Assembly: GCF_027595985.1 (NCBI RefSeq)
Contig: NC_073313.1
Coordinates: 217,002,066-217,066,065, forward strand
Direction of reading: 5' to 3'
Origin: Sorex araneus
Lineage: Eukaryota > Chordata > Mammalia > Eulipotyphla > Soricidae
Length of the DNA: 64,000 bases
A program made the translations under genes and the position numbers. The notes beneath the pieces were generated by a model that saw only the letters and a program-made list of their open reading frames with translations, did not search any database and was not told where the DNA came from. Of this stretch, positions 54,701-64,000 are shown piece after piece; positions within the stretch are counted from its first letter, which is position 1; every line of letters starts with the position of its first letter.

Positions 54701-57700
54701 GTGTTAGTCTCCCACTCTGTTAAAGAATTATAGTTTTTTTTTTTTCTTTTTGGGTCACACCTGGCGATTGACAGGGGTTACTCCTGGCTCTGCACTCAGG
54801 AATTACTCCAGGCGGTGCTCAGGGGACCATATGGGATGCTGGGAATTGAACCTGGGTCGGCCGCGTGCAAGGCAAACACCCTACCCGCTGTGCTATCGCT
54901 CCAGCTCCTAGAATTATAGTTTATAGAAACTTTTCCAAATTTCACTATTTTTTATGAGATACTATTAGAATAATAATATTAATTTTTGCTGAATACTTAC
55001 CATATTAAGCACTGTGTCAAGTGCTTTACTTGGCATGGTTCAAGTCAAAACTATGATTATGCTCATTTACTTTGACTTGAACCTAGGTCTCTGACTTCAG
55101 AGCCTTGTCTTCCATCCTGTGAATTATCTTGAAATTCAAGCTATAGTCTTCAGCCTTGAATAAAATTACAATTCTGCTTTGTAATTTGTGAAGATTAATT
55201 TTGAGATGTTAATGTAGTATCTTTTTAGTAGTAGTTTTCTCTTTAATTGGTTTTATTGGAGACTTTTTCTAATTTAAAAATGGATGCTTTTTTTTTTTTT
55301 TTGCTTTTTTTGGGTCACACCCGGCGATGCACAGGGGTTACTCCTGGCTCTGCACTCAGGAGTTACTCCTGGCAGTGCTCAGGGGACCATATGGGATGCT
55401 GGGAATCAAACCCGGGTCGGCTGCGTGCAAGGCAAATGCCTTACCCGCTGTGCTGTCACTTCAGCCCCCCAAATGAATTTCTTTTAAAAATGTTTCAAAC
55501 ATTCATTTTAACTTTCAGAACTTTCAAGATTGTTTCATTACTTCTCAGAATGCCAGACATTCTCTGCTTCCTGTTATTTATTTATTTATTTATTTTGCTT
55601 TTTAGATCACACCCAGCAATGCACAGGGGTTACTCCTGGCTCTGCACTCAGGAATTACCCCTGGCGCTGCTCAGGGGACCATATGGGATGCTGGGAATCG
55701 AACCGGATCGGGCGCGTGCAAGGCAAATGCCCTACCCGCTGTGCTATCGCTCCAGCCCCTGTTATTTATTTTTGTTTTGGGGTCACACCTGGCAGTGTTT
55801 ATGGCTTAGTTCCAGGGATCACTGATGAGGGTGGTCAGGGAACTATACTGGGCGCAGGGAGGTGGGACCCTGGAGTTGATCTACTGCAAGGTAAGTTCCT
55901 AACCTGCTGTACTATTTCTCAGTCCTCTATGCGACGTGTTACTTGCTTCATAAGTCCTTTAGTGTGTATTTAGACTTTTTCTCTCTCTCCACCTTGCATA
56001 ATTTGAAGCATTTGTATTTGAGGAAGGAAAGAATGACTTACAATGAGGTAAAATAGTTGCGTTTGATTTTTTTTCGTGCTTGGTATAAATAACGAGTATT
56101 TTTTGTCTTTATGCTTTTGTTGCAAAATGGAAATGCAAAGAAACTTTTCTTTTTGTATTAGGGATTATTTTATAGATAGTAAACTAAAATTTAAGAATTT
56201 AGAACTGTTGGTTTGTAAAACAGGTAAACATACAATATCAAAGATTAATATTGCTAAATGCAAGATGTTTTTACTTTTTATAGAAATATTTTTTATTTAA
56301 TAAGCTTAGCTAGTTATAAAATGTTTTAATTCTCAACATTTTTATGCTACAGTTCTGCATTTTTTTTTTCTTTTTGGGTCACACCCGGCGATGCACAGGG
56401 GTCACTCCTGGCTCATGCATTCAAGAATCACCCCTGGCGGTGCTCAGGGGACCACATGGGATGCTGGGATTCGAACCCGGGTCGGCCGCGTGCAAGGCAA
56501 ACGCCCTACCCGCTGTGCTATCACTCCAGCCCCAGCATTTTTTTTTTTTTTGACACTAATACAAAGTTTCCCTCCCTTTCTCTCCTCTCCTTTAGGATCT
56601 GAACCAATGATGCTGGGCTCTCCCACATCTCCAAAGTCAGGAGTTAATGCTCAGTTCTTGCCTGGATTTTTAATGGGGGATTTGCCAGCTCCAGTGACTC
56701 CACAGCCTCGATCAATTAGTGGTCCTTCAGTTGGAGTAATGGAAATGAGATCACCTTTACTTGCAGGTGGGTAAATTGCCTTTAGTAGATTCATAGTAAT
56801 ATCAGTGCTTGTATTTGAAAATTAGCTTAATAATGAAGCCCCTCATTATTAATGTGCTACTCTCATCAGCAAACTTGTTAAATAAGCATTTTCTCTACAT
56901 TTTGTTTTAAGACGTGGAGAAGATCATGAGCTGTTAGAATTCCAAACACCCACTCATTAAAACTGCCTCCCATTTACTCTGATGCCATTGATAGTAAATC
57001 TTAAGGCATTATTTGTTTGTTTTGGGGTCGCACCTAGCTATGCTTACTCCTACCTTTCCACTCAGGATCATTTCTGGTGGGCTCCGGGACCATTGGATAT
57101 AAAACCCAGGCCATGTACAAGTATCATTTACTGTCTCTCCAGCCAAGGCATCATCTGGTTATTAAAAAAAATTTAAATTTAATTTTTAAAATTTTCAATT
57201 ATATTTTCATAAAATTGTGCACAGTAATTGATTACATTCAATATTTCAACACCAATTCCACCACCATTACACCTTCCCACCACCATTATTTTGAATTTTC
57301 CCACCACCACTCAAGCCTGCCCCACAGGCAGATGCTAAATAAGTTATTTTGTATTGCTTGTTATGAACAGTATGAGTGACCATGTGCTCCTGGAATTCTA
57401 AAATTTTTATTTGAGGTCTGGAGGCCTCTCTGCAGCATGCTGCTCTCTTCTGACATTCATTTGTGAGTCTCGCATCATCTGGTTTAAAGTAGTTCATTTA
57501 TTTATGACTTAGGGGCCACACCTCTCTGCTCAGGGTTTATTCCTGGCTCTATACTCAGGAATGACCTCTGGTCATTCTCAGAGGACCATGTGCAACGCCA
57601 GGGATCAAACTGGGTAGAATTACATGCAAGGCAGTTGCCTTACCTCCTGTACTGTCTCCTTCCCTCTTATTTTTAAAATTTTAGCATCCATCAGGAAGAG

Positions 57701-60700
57701 TTACCATATATTATACTTGAAATCACTCTGATTCTGAACATATTTAATTTTTTTTATTTACCTTTTTTTGGTAATATAAGCCACACTTAATAATGCCCAG
57801 AATACTACAGGAACATGAGCTGTACCCAGTGATGCTGGATGTGATGGTGGGAATAAGTTGCTGGGGATCGAACTTAGCTCGACACATGTTAGACATGTGC
57901 TATACCACTTGAGCCATATCTCTGGCTCTGTAAATACATAAATACATATGTATATATATACACACACAACATACACATTTATTTTTAAATTTTTTTTTTA
58001 CATTTTATTTATTTTTTTGGGCCACACCCAGTGCTGTTCAGGGCTTCTGGCTCTATACCCAGAGAATACTGATAGGCTTAAGGAACCATATGGAATGCCA
58101 GTGATTGAACCCTTTGTGTATTTAAGTTATTTTCACTTGTTTTTCTTTTTCACTATGGGGTCTATTCTGGAGAATGTTCATACAAAGTTATCAAAGAAGT
58201 GTGTGTGTGTGTGTGTGTGTAAAGCTCAGCCCTCTCAATTTATTTAAAGTTATTTTCCTTTTAGTTTTCAGTTAGACTGATCTGTCCAGTGGTGAGAGTG
58301 AGGTGTTAGTCTGCTAGTTGTATTGCTGTTGATGACTCTTTTTATTTATTTATTTTTAAAATTTTTATTTATTCACTTATTTTGCTTTTTGGTTCACACC
58401 TGTAGACCCACAGGGGTTACTCCTGGCTCATGCACTCAGGAATTACTCCTGGCGGCGCTTGGGGGGACCAGATGGGATGCTGGGAATTGAACCCATATTG
58501 GCCGCCTGTAAGGCAAACACCCTACCCACTGTGCACTCACTACAGCCACTGATGGCTTTTTAGACCTATTAGTTGCTTTCTGTATTTTGATGCTACTTTG
58601 TTTGGTGCATATATGTCTAGGAGTGTGATTCCTTCCTGCTGTACTTACCCCTTGATTATTAAAAAATGCCCTTCGCTGTTCATTCTAATCTTTTTCAGCC
58701 TGAAATCTATGTTGTCAGGTACTAGTATGGCCACCCCGGCTTTTTTGAGGGAGTTGTTTGCTGGCCGGATTGTTTTCCATCCTTTGACTTTGAGTCTGTG
58801 TTTGCTCTGACTGTTCAGATGTGTTTCTTGTAGGCAGCAGAATGTTGGGTTCAGTTTTTGAATCCATTTTGTCACTCTGTGTCTCATAATTGGTGCATTT
58901 AGATCATTGACATTGAGAGAGATTATTGTCATGGGGTTTTGTGCCATCTTTCTGTAGAGGTTTGTTGTGCTTGTAGGGTTTTTCCTTGTCTTACAGTAGC
59001 TCCTTTAGTCCTTTTTCTAAGGTTGGTTTTGAGTCTATGAAGTTCCTGAGCTGTTGTTTATCCATAAAATAGTGTATTGTTCCTTCAAGTTTGAGTGAGA
59101 GTATAGCCAGATAAAGTATCCCTGGTGAGGCATTCATTTCATTTTTTTTTTCACTATATCCAACCATTGTCTTCGGCATGGAAGGTTTCCTCTGATAAGT
59201 CTGCTGTAAATCTAAGGGATGCTCCTTTGTATGTGATTTCCTTCTTTGACCTTACTGCTTGCAGTATTGTGTCTCTATCTGTGGGTATCCATCATTCCGA
59301 TTATGATACGTCTTTTTACTAGGGTCTCTTTTTATTAGGGTCTCTTTTAGCTGGCACCCTTCGGGCTCCTTGGATCTGGATACCTGCATTCTCCAGCTCT
59401 GGGAACTTCTCAGCAATAATATCTTTAACTGTTGCCTTTTCACTGGGTTTGCCTCCCTGTCTTTCTTGTACTCCAGTGATTCTCATGTTGTTCCTCTTGA
59501 ATTTATCCCCTAAATCTCTGTCTCATCCTAGAGCTATTTTGAGGTCTTTCCCATTGTGTGTTGTTGCCTCTATGCTTTCTGCAGCTCATTTTCAAGTTTA
59601 CTGATTCTGTCTTCAGCTGTAGTCACTCTACTTTTGAGGGCATCCACTGAGTTTTTTATTTCATCTACTGAATCCTTTATCAGTGACACTTCTGTTTGTA
59701 GCTTTCTCATTTCTTCTCTCATTTCTTCCTGTATTTTCTTGGCTGTCTGTTCCACTGTTTCTTTCATGTCCTCCTTTAATTTACTGGATGTCTTTTCCAC
59801 CGTTTGAGTTCATTGATCATCCTCAGCATTTCATCTCTGAATTCTTTATTGGAGAGATCGTATTTGTGAGCCATCCCTGTTGAGGCTTCTGGGCTGTTTT
59901 CTTCATCCACTCCTCGTGGTGGGGATTTGCGTTGTTTCTTCATGTTGTTGTGGTATGGAGGTGGTAACCTCCAGTTCACTATCAGTATCCCTCTCGCTGT
60001 GAGAAAGTATTCTGGATGAGCTCTGTGAGGGAGTTGGCTGCATCTGTATCCGGGCAGAATAAAGTCTCACTTCTGATGCAGTCCTAATGCTTGCTAGGGA
60101 ACTCCTCTGGCCTGGGTGCTGGGGGGCACCTTGGGAGGGGTTTCTTGCAGTTCTCTGGGCCTGGGCATGCTGCCCTGGAGACCACGTCCCTAGCCCCTTG
60201 CCCGGTGCATGTATTCAATGAGTATATCTGTCTTTTTCTGTTTTAGCCTTTGTAATCTGTTTTGTCTAATGCAAGTTTGACCATCCCTACCTTTTTCTGC
60301 GTCACCATTTGCCTCTTTGTTTTTCAGCCTTTTACTTTTTTTGCAGGCGTAGGGGAGGGATGGTTTGAGTCACTCTGATAGTGCTCAGGAATTATTCTTG
60401 GGAACCATATGCAGTTCCAGGGATCCAGTTGCGGTCAGTTGAGGCAGCTATGTGCAAGGCAAGTGCCCTAGCTCCTGTACTATCTCTCTGGACCTCAGCC
60501 CTTTACTTTGTGCTGTTTTTATCACTGAAATTAAGTGGGTCTTACGCAGCAGAAGATTGGATTTTGTTTTCTGATGGTTTAGATCAGGGTTTCTCAAATG
60601 TGACTATATAGCTCCTCGCAACCCCAAGGGTTCCCAGGGTTTCTAAGGGGACCACGGGTTAAAAAAAAAAAAGAAAACATGGATATGGGATGCCACAGCA

Positions 60701-63700
60701 TAAGGGAGTCAGTCAGATTGGAAATGGGTTTAGGCCACACCTGGCAATGCTCAGGGCTAACTCCTGGCTCTGTCCGTACTCAGGGATAACACCCAGTGGT
60801 GTTTGGGAGACGATATGGGATGCTCAATATTGAAGCTGAGTCAGCTGCCTACACATCCCCTACCAACTGTATTATTTCTCTACCTTAGCTTTCCCACTCC
60901 CTCAATACTTTTTAATGTTCTTAGTACAGTATAAGGTGCTGGGTATAATGGGATTAAGATAGTGTCCCTTGAGGATCTTTAAGTCTTAGAAGACAATTAA
61001 GTAAATTGAGACACTGAGAGGTAAATGACTTATCCAATGAGCCAGATACTTCAAATGTGGAAGTGGAGCTGAAAAGAGAGCAGGGCATAATTACGTATTA
61101 TAAATAAACCATCTTGGAAAGCAATGCTTTGTAAGACAGATAATACAGAATCTCTTGCAAAAAGGTTAAAACAGTCTTCAATTTTCACCATGACTGAATG
61201 TCTTAAAATGAAGGAAGTCATTACCTGATGACTTTTTTTTTCTTTTTTTAATATTTGCTCCTAGAGTCTTGAGGCATGCCACCTCTTTGAACAAAATAAC
61301 TCTGTAAGAAACACTTAGAATAGTTCTGATATACCTGTTTTAGATCCATGAAATTTTAATACTTCTACATTAGAAATTTGACCAGAAAAAAAAATCTTTA
61401 AACCATATATAGGATGTTTTAGTAAGTTATAAATACTATAGAAATGGGATAGTTTTTCATATTTATTGGCTCTACAATGGTGAAATTTTACTTACATACC
61501 TCTTATGTAATATCAACATTTTACAGATATACATAAATACATCATGTAAATTTTTAAAATTTCAATTTTTTCCCTGAAAACAACCAATTCCCCACCCCTG
61601 CCCCCCTTTTTATTGAGCCATTTTGAGATACACAGTTACAAAGTTGTTCGTGATTTGAATTTCAGTCTTACAATTTTCCAACACCTGTCTCTCCACCAGT
61701 GTATATTTTCTGCCATCAGTGTCCCCATTCACTCCTTTTAGGCATCAATAGGTCCTTTGGTGATTCTTCATCATTGTAGATGAACCACTCCATGTCTTCA
61801 GTTTGCGTGCTGCGGCATAAAGACTAGTATTGAGGGTCCGTGTTAGAGTAGTCTGGGCAATGATTACAGTTCATAGTCACAAATTCCAGAAACTGACTAT
61901 GGCTCTGAGTTTGTGTGGTCAAAATGACCACTGGGAATTTATGTTCACAAGTGCCCTGTGATATCTAGCATCATGGTTTTATGAGTCTGTAGTACAACCC
62001 AATTTCTCGTGCCTGGGTCTGATTATGTTGTCCAAGTCTCTGTGTCTTGCTGGCCTGTATTTGGTTCTGTTTGGATCTGTGTTTGGCCAAGCTTAAGCTA
62101 GTGTTGTTCATTTTTCAGGTAACTCACCTGTTTGGTTGGGGTGGGTGGAGCTCAAAAATTAGGAATTGGTCCTCAGATTGCTTTTAATGAGATCAAAATG
62201 AAATCTTCCAGCGAGGTTGCAGTAGTCTGTGAAGATGATTCCTGCTGTTGATTCTCACTCTTGTATCTATTTGTAGTCTCTTTTCTCTTGTTCTAGTGTT
62301 GTGATTGTTGGGGAGCTTGGTGTTTTGGGTAACTTGCCTGTTTTCCAGGCCAGAGTTCAATTTAGCATCTCTTCCTGAACCTGTTACTATACCACTTGTT
62401 TTAAGCCCGTTATTACCCAGGGCACTGCTTTCTTATTTTGGATTTCATTTCTGACTACAACTTGTGCCATTCTTGAATTTGTATTTGGTAAGGACATCCC
62501 TTGAAAATTTTCTTGTAAGACTTCATTGTAGATTTTTACATTATTGCAGGGGAAAGTTGAAACAGTTCCATTTTCAGGGTGCTTTAAGTGCTGCTTCCAT
62601 CTATAGGAACTTTTTTTTTGTTGTCTAACTTGCTTTTAATTAATTAATTAATTAATTAATTTTTTGCTTTTTGGGTCACACCTGGCAATGCGCAGGAGTT
62701 ACTCCTGGCTCTGCACTCAGGAGTTACTCCTGGCTCTGCATTCAGGAATTACTCCTGGCGATTCTCAGGGGACTATATAGGATGCTGGGAATTGAACCTA
62801 GGTGCAAGGCAGTCGCCCTACCTGCTGTGTTAGCGCTCCAGCCCCTTACTTTTCTTTTAATAGGCTGGCAGAGGAGAGTTGGAGGAGCCAACACGCTATC
62901 ATTTGTACCTGAAAGATAGTGGTTATTTTATAGTATTCTGGGTATTTCCATGAGGTGGAGCTGGGGCTTGTACTAGGCACTGTTTGTGTTTACTTTTTTC
63001 TGAAGATGAATGAAGAATATACTTTGTGAGCAGCATATTCTTCTTGTTACTTATGTACAACATTCTAGCCACTTTTAATTGGATTATGTTAATTTGAATG
63101 CATCCAGGTAGGGATTTTCGGTATTTTATCCTACTTTATGTTGCCCTTCATTTCTTTATTTTTTTTTTTTATTGAACAAATGTTGTAGCAGGTTTATTAA
63201 TTATATGGAGTGGGGTCAAAATATGGTGAAAGAGAATCACTTGTATTACTTGTCACTTGTCATCCTGTTGCTCATCGATTTGCTCAAGCGGGCGCCAGTA
63301 ACATCTCCATTCGTCCCTGTTCGTGCCAGTATAGCCCAATGGCATCTACTCGCTCCAGGAACAAGAAGAGTCTCACACCGTTCATTCAGGGTCTTGACGG
63401 AGAAGTCTGACCATCTCGTAGGAAAGCGGCCAGGTGTTTTTTTTGATTTCCTGTGGAATCCAGTCAATAACAGCTCTAATCCAGCTGTCATCTCTAAATC
63501 GCATTATGTATCTGGCCCATCTGATTTTCGACGCTTTGTTGCCCTTCATTTCTGATGGTTCTCCTTACAGAAGGATTTTGGTTTGATGTCATCCCACTTT
63601 GTTTTTGTGGTCTTTGTTTCCGCTATTAGCATGTATTCTGTAGCAATTAATAAAATTTCTACTCTGGACTCTAACAAAGGGTCTTTTATGGATCCACCAG

Positions 63701-64000
63701 CATTGGCATTACCTGGAGCTTTGTCAGAAAAATCATAATCTGGTGCTGGAGACACAGCCTTGCCTGTGTCTAATCCAAGCTCAATTGCCAGAACCACATA
63801 TGATCTCCCTAGTAGTGATCCATTAATGCAGAGTCAGGAGTAAGTCCTGGGGACCACTGGGTATGGCCCCCAAACGAAAAAGAAATGAAAAAAAAAAAGA
63901 AATTCATAATGTAAGACTCTTCCCCACATGTTTTGCATTCAAATTTGAATTCTGACATGATCCCCAGATAGAAGGCACTAGGCACTAGGAGGTAAGATTG
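51679..64000 (+). CDS. NUP35: NUP35 (Nup53), 5' part, continues past the window
   Basis: Exons 1 and 2 encode residues 1 to about 71 of nucleoporin NUP35: [14 protein letters not shown], then [13 protein letters not shown], then [19 protein letters not shown] and [10 protein letters not shown]. The protein is part of the nuclear-pore inner ring; family partners are NUP93, NUP155 and NDC1. The RRM-like dimer domain and the C-terminal membrane helix lie in later exons, which I did not find before 64000. The N-terminal part is Pro/Ser-rich with no folded domain. It lies downstream of DUSP19 on the same strand, as in human. Confidence 0.96.
51880..51901 (+). repeat. (TGGCG)n short tandem repeat
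   Basis: Four TGGCG units in the CpG island of NUP35 intron 1. Confidence 0.8.
52157..52260 (+). repeat. G-run cluster
   Basis: A 13-base G run followed by several runs of 4-6 G in NUP35 intron 1. It has the pattern for G-quadruplex formation on the coding strand. Confidence 0.7.
52511..52990. other. NUP35 intron 1, nothing recognised
   Basis: Unique sequence after the CpG island. Confidence 0.4.
52995..53155 (+). mobile_element. SOR SINE, 5' variant
   Basis: GAGCCCGAGCGATCGTACAGC head, with about 10 bases missing between CACGAGGCCG and TGTTCAATCC. Confidence 0.75.
53385..53530 (-). mobile_element. SOR-type SINE
   Basis: - strand body ending CTATAGCTCCGG. Confidence 0.7.
53531..54236. other. 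NUP35 intron 1, nothing recognised
   Basis: Unique AT-rich intron. Confidence 0.4.
54251..54722 (-). mobile_element. 5'-truncated L1 3' end with TSD
   Basis: - strand 3' UTR, near-identical to 43253-43453 in its last 190 bp. The TSD (T/A)AGAATTATAGTTT is at 54237-54250 and 54723-54736. Confidence 0.9.
54737..54908 (-). mobile_element. SOR SINE reusing the L1 target site
   Basis: Near-consensus copy next to the L1. TAGAATTATAGTTT recurs at 54909-54922, the third copy of the same target sequence. Confidence 0.93.
54965..55120 (-). repeat. MIR or L2 relic
   Basis: TGCTGAATACTTACCATATT, then GCACTGTGTCAAGTGCTTTAC and TTGAACCTAGGTCTCTGAC follow the L2/MIR order. Confidence 0.5.
55300..55930 (-). 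mobile_element. Three - strand SOR SINEs in a row
   Basis: 55300-55468 and 55590-55757 are near consensus; 55770-55930 is old. The middle one has the TSD CCTGTTATTTATTT (55570 and 55758), which also sets the boundary to the old copy. Confidence 0.88.
55931..56360. other. NUP35 intron 1, nothing recognised
   Basis: Unique AT-rich intron. Confidence 0.4.
56365..56533 (-). mobile_element. SOR SINE just before NUP35 exon 2
   Basis: Near-consensus - strand copy with GCATTTTTTTTT on both sides. It ends 62 bp before exon 2. Confidence 0.93.
56596..56766 (+). CDS. NUP35: NUP35 coding exon 2
   Basis: Starts after CTCCTTTAG. The branch-point candidate CTAAT at 56555-56559 and a pyrimidine tract precede it. 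The end is taken at GCAG before GTGGGT (phase 1). A donor four bases later (GTAAAT, end 56770) is possible, because both keep the Ala-Gly-Gly sequence seen in human. Confidence 0.9.
57020..57145 (-). mobile_element. SOR-type SINE, shortened
   Basis: Decayed - strand copy in NUP35 intron 2. 56771-57019 before it is unique. Confidence 0.6.
57180..57400 (-). mobile_element. L1-like 3' end, CCACCA subfamily
   Basis: CAACACCAATTCCACCACC, then GCCTGCCCCACAGGCAG and TTTTGTATTGCTTGTTATGA, as in 13720 and inverted 21380. Confidence 0.6.
57510..58115 (-). mobile_element. Three old SOR-type SINEs
   Basis: - strand bodies at about 57510-57660, 57770-57930 and 58015-58115. Confidence 0.6.
58199..58220 (+). 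repeat. (GT)n microsatellite
   Basis: About 11 GT units. Confidence 0.9.
58255..60180 (-). mobile_element. L1 5' half: 5' UTR, ORF1, start of ORF2
   Basis: Read on the - strand: 5' UTR about 60180-59980. ORF1 with at least one frameshift follows: the coiled coil at 59800-59570 ([14 protein letters not shown] and heptads), an RRM-like part near 59520-59340 and the C-terminal domain ending at 58991 ([20 protein letters not shown]). ORF2 starts at 58947 with the endonuclease N-terminus ([16 protein letters not shown]) and decays to about 58255. The 3' half is missing. Confidence 0.88.
58385..58555 (-). mobile_element. SOR SINE nested in L1 ORF2
   Basis: Inserted in the endonuclease region; L1 text resumes on both sides (GATGGCTTTTTAG versus GATGACTCTTTTT). 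Confidence 0.85.
60195..60335 (-). mobile_element. Older L1 ORF2 endonuclease fragment
   Basis: The - strand reads [16 protein letters not shown], aligning with the [15 protein letters not shown] segment of the neighbouring L1. It is more diverged, so it is a separate older insertion. Confidence 0.55.
60365..60890 (-). mobile_element. Two old SOR-type SINEs
   Basis: - strand bodies at about 60365-60495 and 60730-60890. Confidence 0.6.
60905..61085 (-). repeat. MIR or L2 relic
   Basis: AAATTGAGACACTGAGAGGTAA, then TGACTTATCCAATGAGCCAG resembles the MIR/L2 core read on the other strand. Confidence 0.4.
61086..61600. other. NUP35 intron, nothing recognised
   Basis: Unique AT-rich intron. Confidence 0.4.
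61605..62300 (-). mobile_element. Older L1 3' UTR
   Basis: TTGAGATACACAGTTACAAA, then CTCCACCAGTGTATATTTTC and CATCAGTGTCCCC mark the 3' end. The section to about 62300 continues in L1 3' UTR style. Confidence 0.55.
62301..62655. other. NUP35 intron, nothing recognised
   Basis: Unique; ends in (TTAA)n at 62637-62660, the tail of the next SINE. Confidence 0.4.
62660..62845 (-). mobile_element. SOR SINE with internal duplication
   Basis: The block TTACTCCTGGCTCTGCA-TCAGGA is present twice in tandem (62699 and 62727), and the B-box region has a deletion. Confidence 0.88.
62846..63138. other. NUP35 intron, nothing recognised
   Basis: Unique intron. Confidence 0.4.
63156..63536 (-). mobile_element. 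RTE-type LINE 3' end with poly-A and TSD
   Basis: The TSD TGTTGCCCTTCATTTCT is at 63139-63155 and 63537-63553, perfect. Read on the - strand, the element starts inside the end of an RTE-clade reverse-transcriptase ORF ([11 protein letters not shown], then W-x-P-Q-E and PTRWSD, a typical RTE C-terminus). It runs into the 3' end GATGACAAGTGACAAGTAAT. About 75 bp more follows, with an AATAAA (CAATAAAAAA) and a poly-A tail. Confidence 0.8.
63554..63735. other. NUP35 intron, nothing recognised
   Basis: No exon 3 signal seen. Confidence 0.4.
63740..63890 (+). mobile_element. SOR-type SINE, old
   Basis: TGGTGCTGGAGACACAGC head, decayed body, A-rich tail. 63891-64000 is unique. Confidence 0.65.

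Noticed and set aside
1-64000. True tRNA genes, CRISPR arrays or operon-like gene clusters.
   Set aside because: tRNA-like stretches are all SINE heads followed by SINE bodies. The only regular arrays are microsatellites and the 48-bp minisatellite. The sequence is clearly vertebrate.

Overview
This window is mammalian nuclear DNA. It very probably comes from a shrew (Soricidae, Sorex-like). The main reason is a very abundant tRNA-derived SINE that I recognise as the shrew SOR family. About 75-80 copies, fresh and decayed, lie on both strands. Old MIR/L2 relics show it is a placental genome. The species call rests on recognising the SINE, not on a search.

Two protein-coding genes are supported, both on the + strand and in the same order as on human chromosome 2q32. 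DUSP19 is complete: four coding exons at 17730-17955, 23478-23524, 27651-27803 and 32356-32610, 226 codons, with the HCxxGxxR catalytic loop intact. NUP35 is partial: exon 1 (51679-51718) and exon 2 (56596-56766) are present and the rest lies beyond the right edge. Each gene starts in a CpG-rich promoter. DUSP19 has two CCAAT boxes; NUP35 has ETS-, C/EBP-ATF- and YY1-type motifs. DUSP19 is a cytosolic phosphatase tied to JNK signalling and NUP35 is a nuclear-pore inner-ring protein. They are neighbours, not a functional unit.

Layout: 1-17440 is intergenic and repeat-filled. It includes an ERV2-like LTR (5106-7603) split by an intact-looking composite retrotransposon (5405-6732) with perfect target-site duplications (TSDs). 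17440-32610 is DUSP19. 32611-51300 is the DUSP19 3' flank and intergenic DNA, with a twin-primed L1 and a pseudogene copy of VAV3 exon 1 on the - strand. 51300-64000 is the NUP35 promoter and its first introns, with an L1 carrying ORF1 and the start of ORF2, and the 3' end of an RTE-type LINE.

There is no bacterial-style system here. The interest lies in retrotransposition: two SINE families that share one tRNA-Ala-like head but use different LINE tails (poly-A/L1 versus RTE), the apparent RTE donor in the same window, two insertions with 3' transductions, one with twin priming, and one target site used twice.
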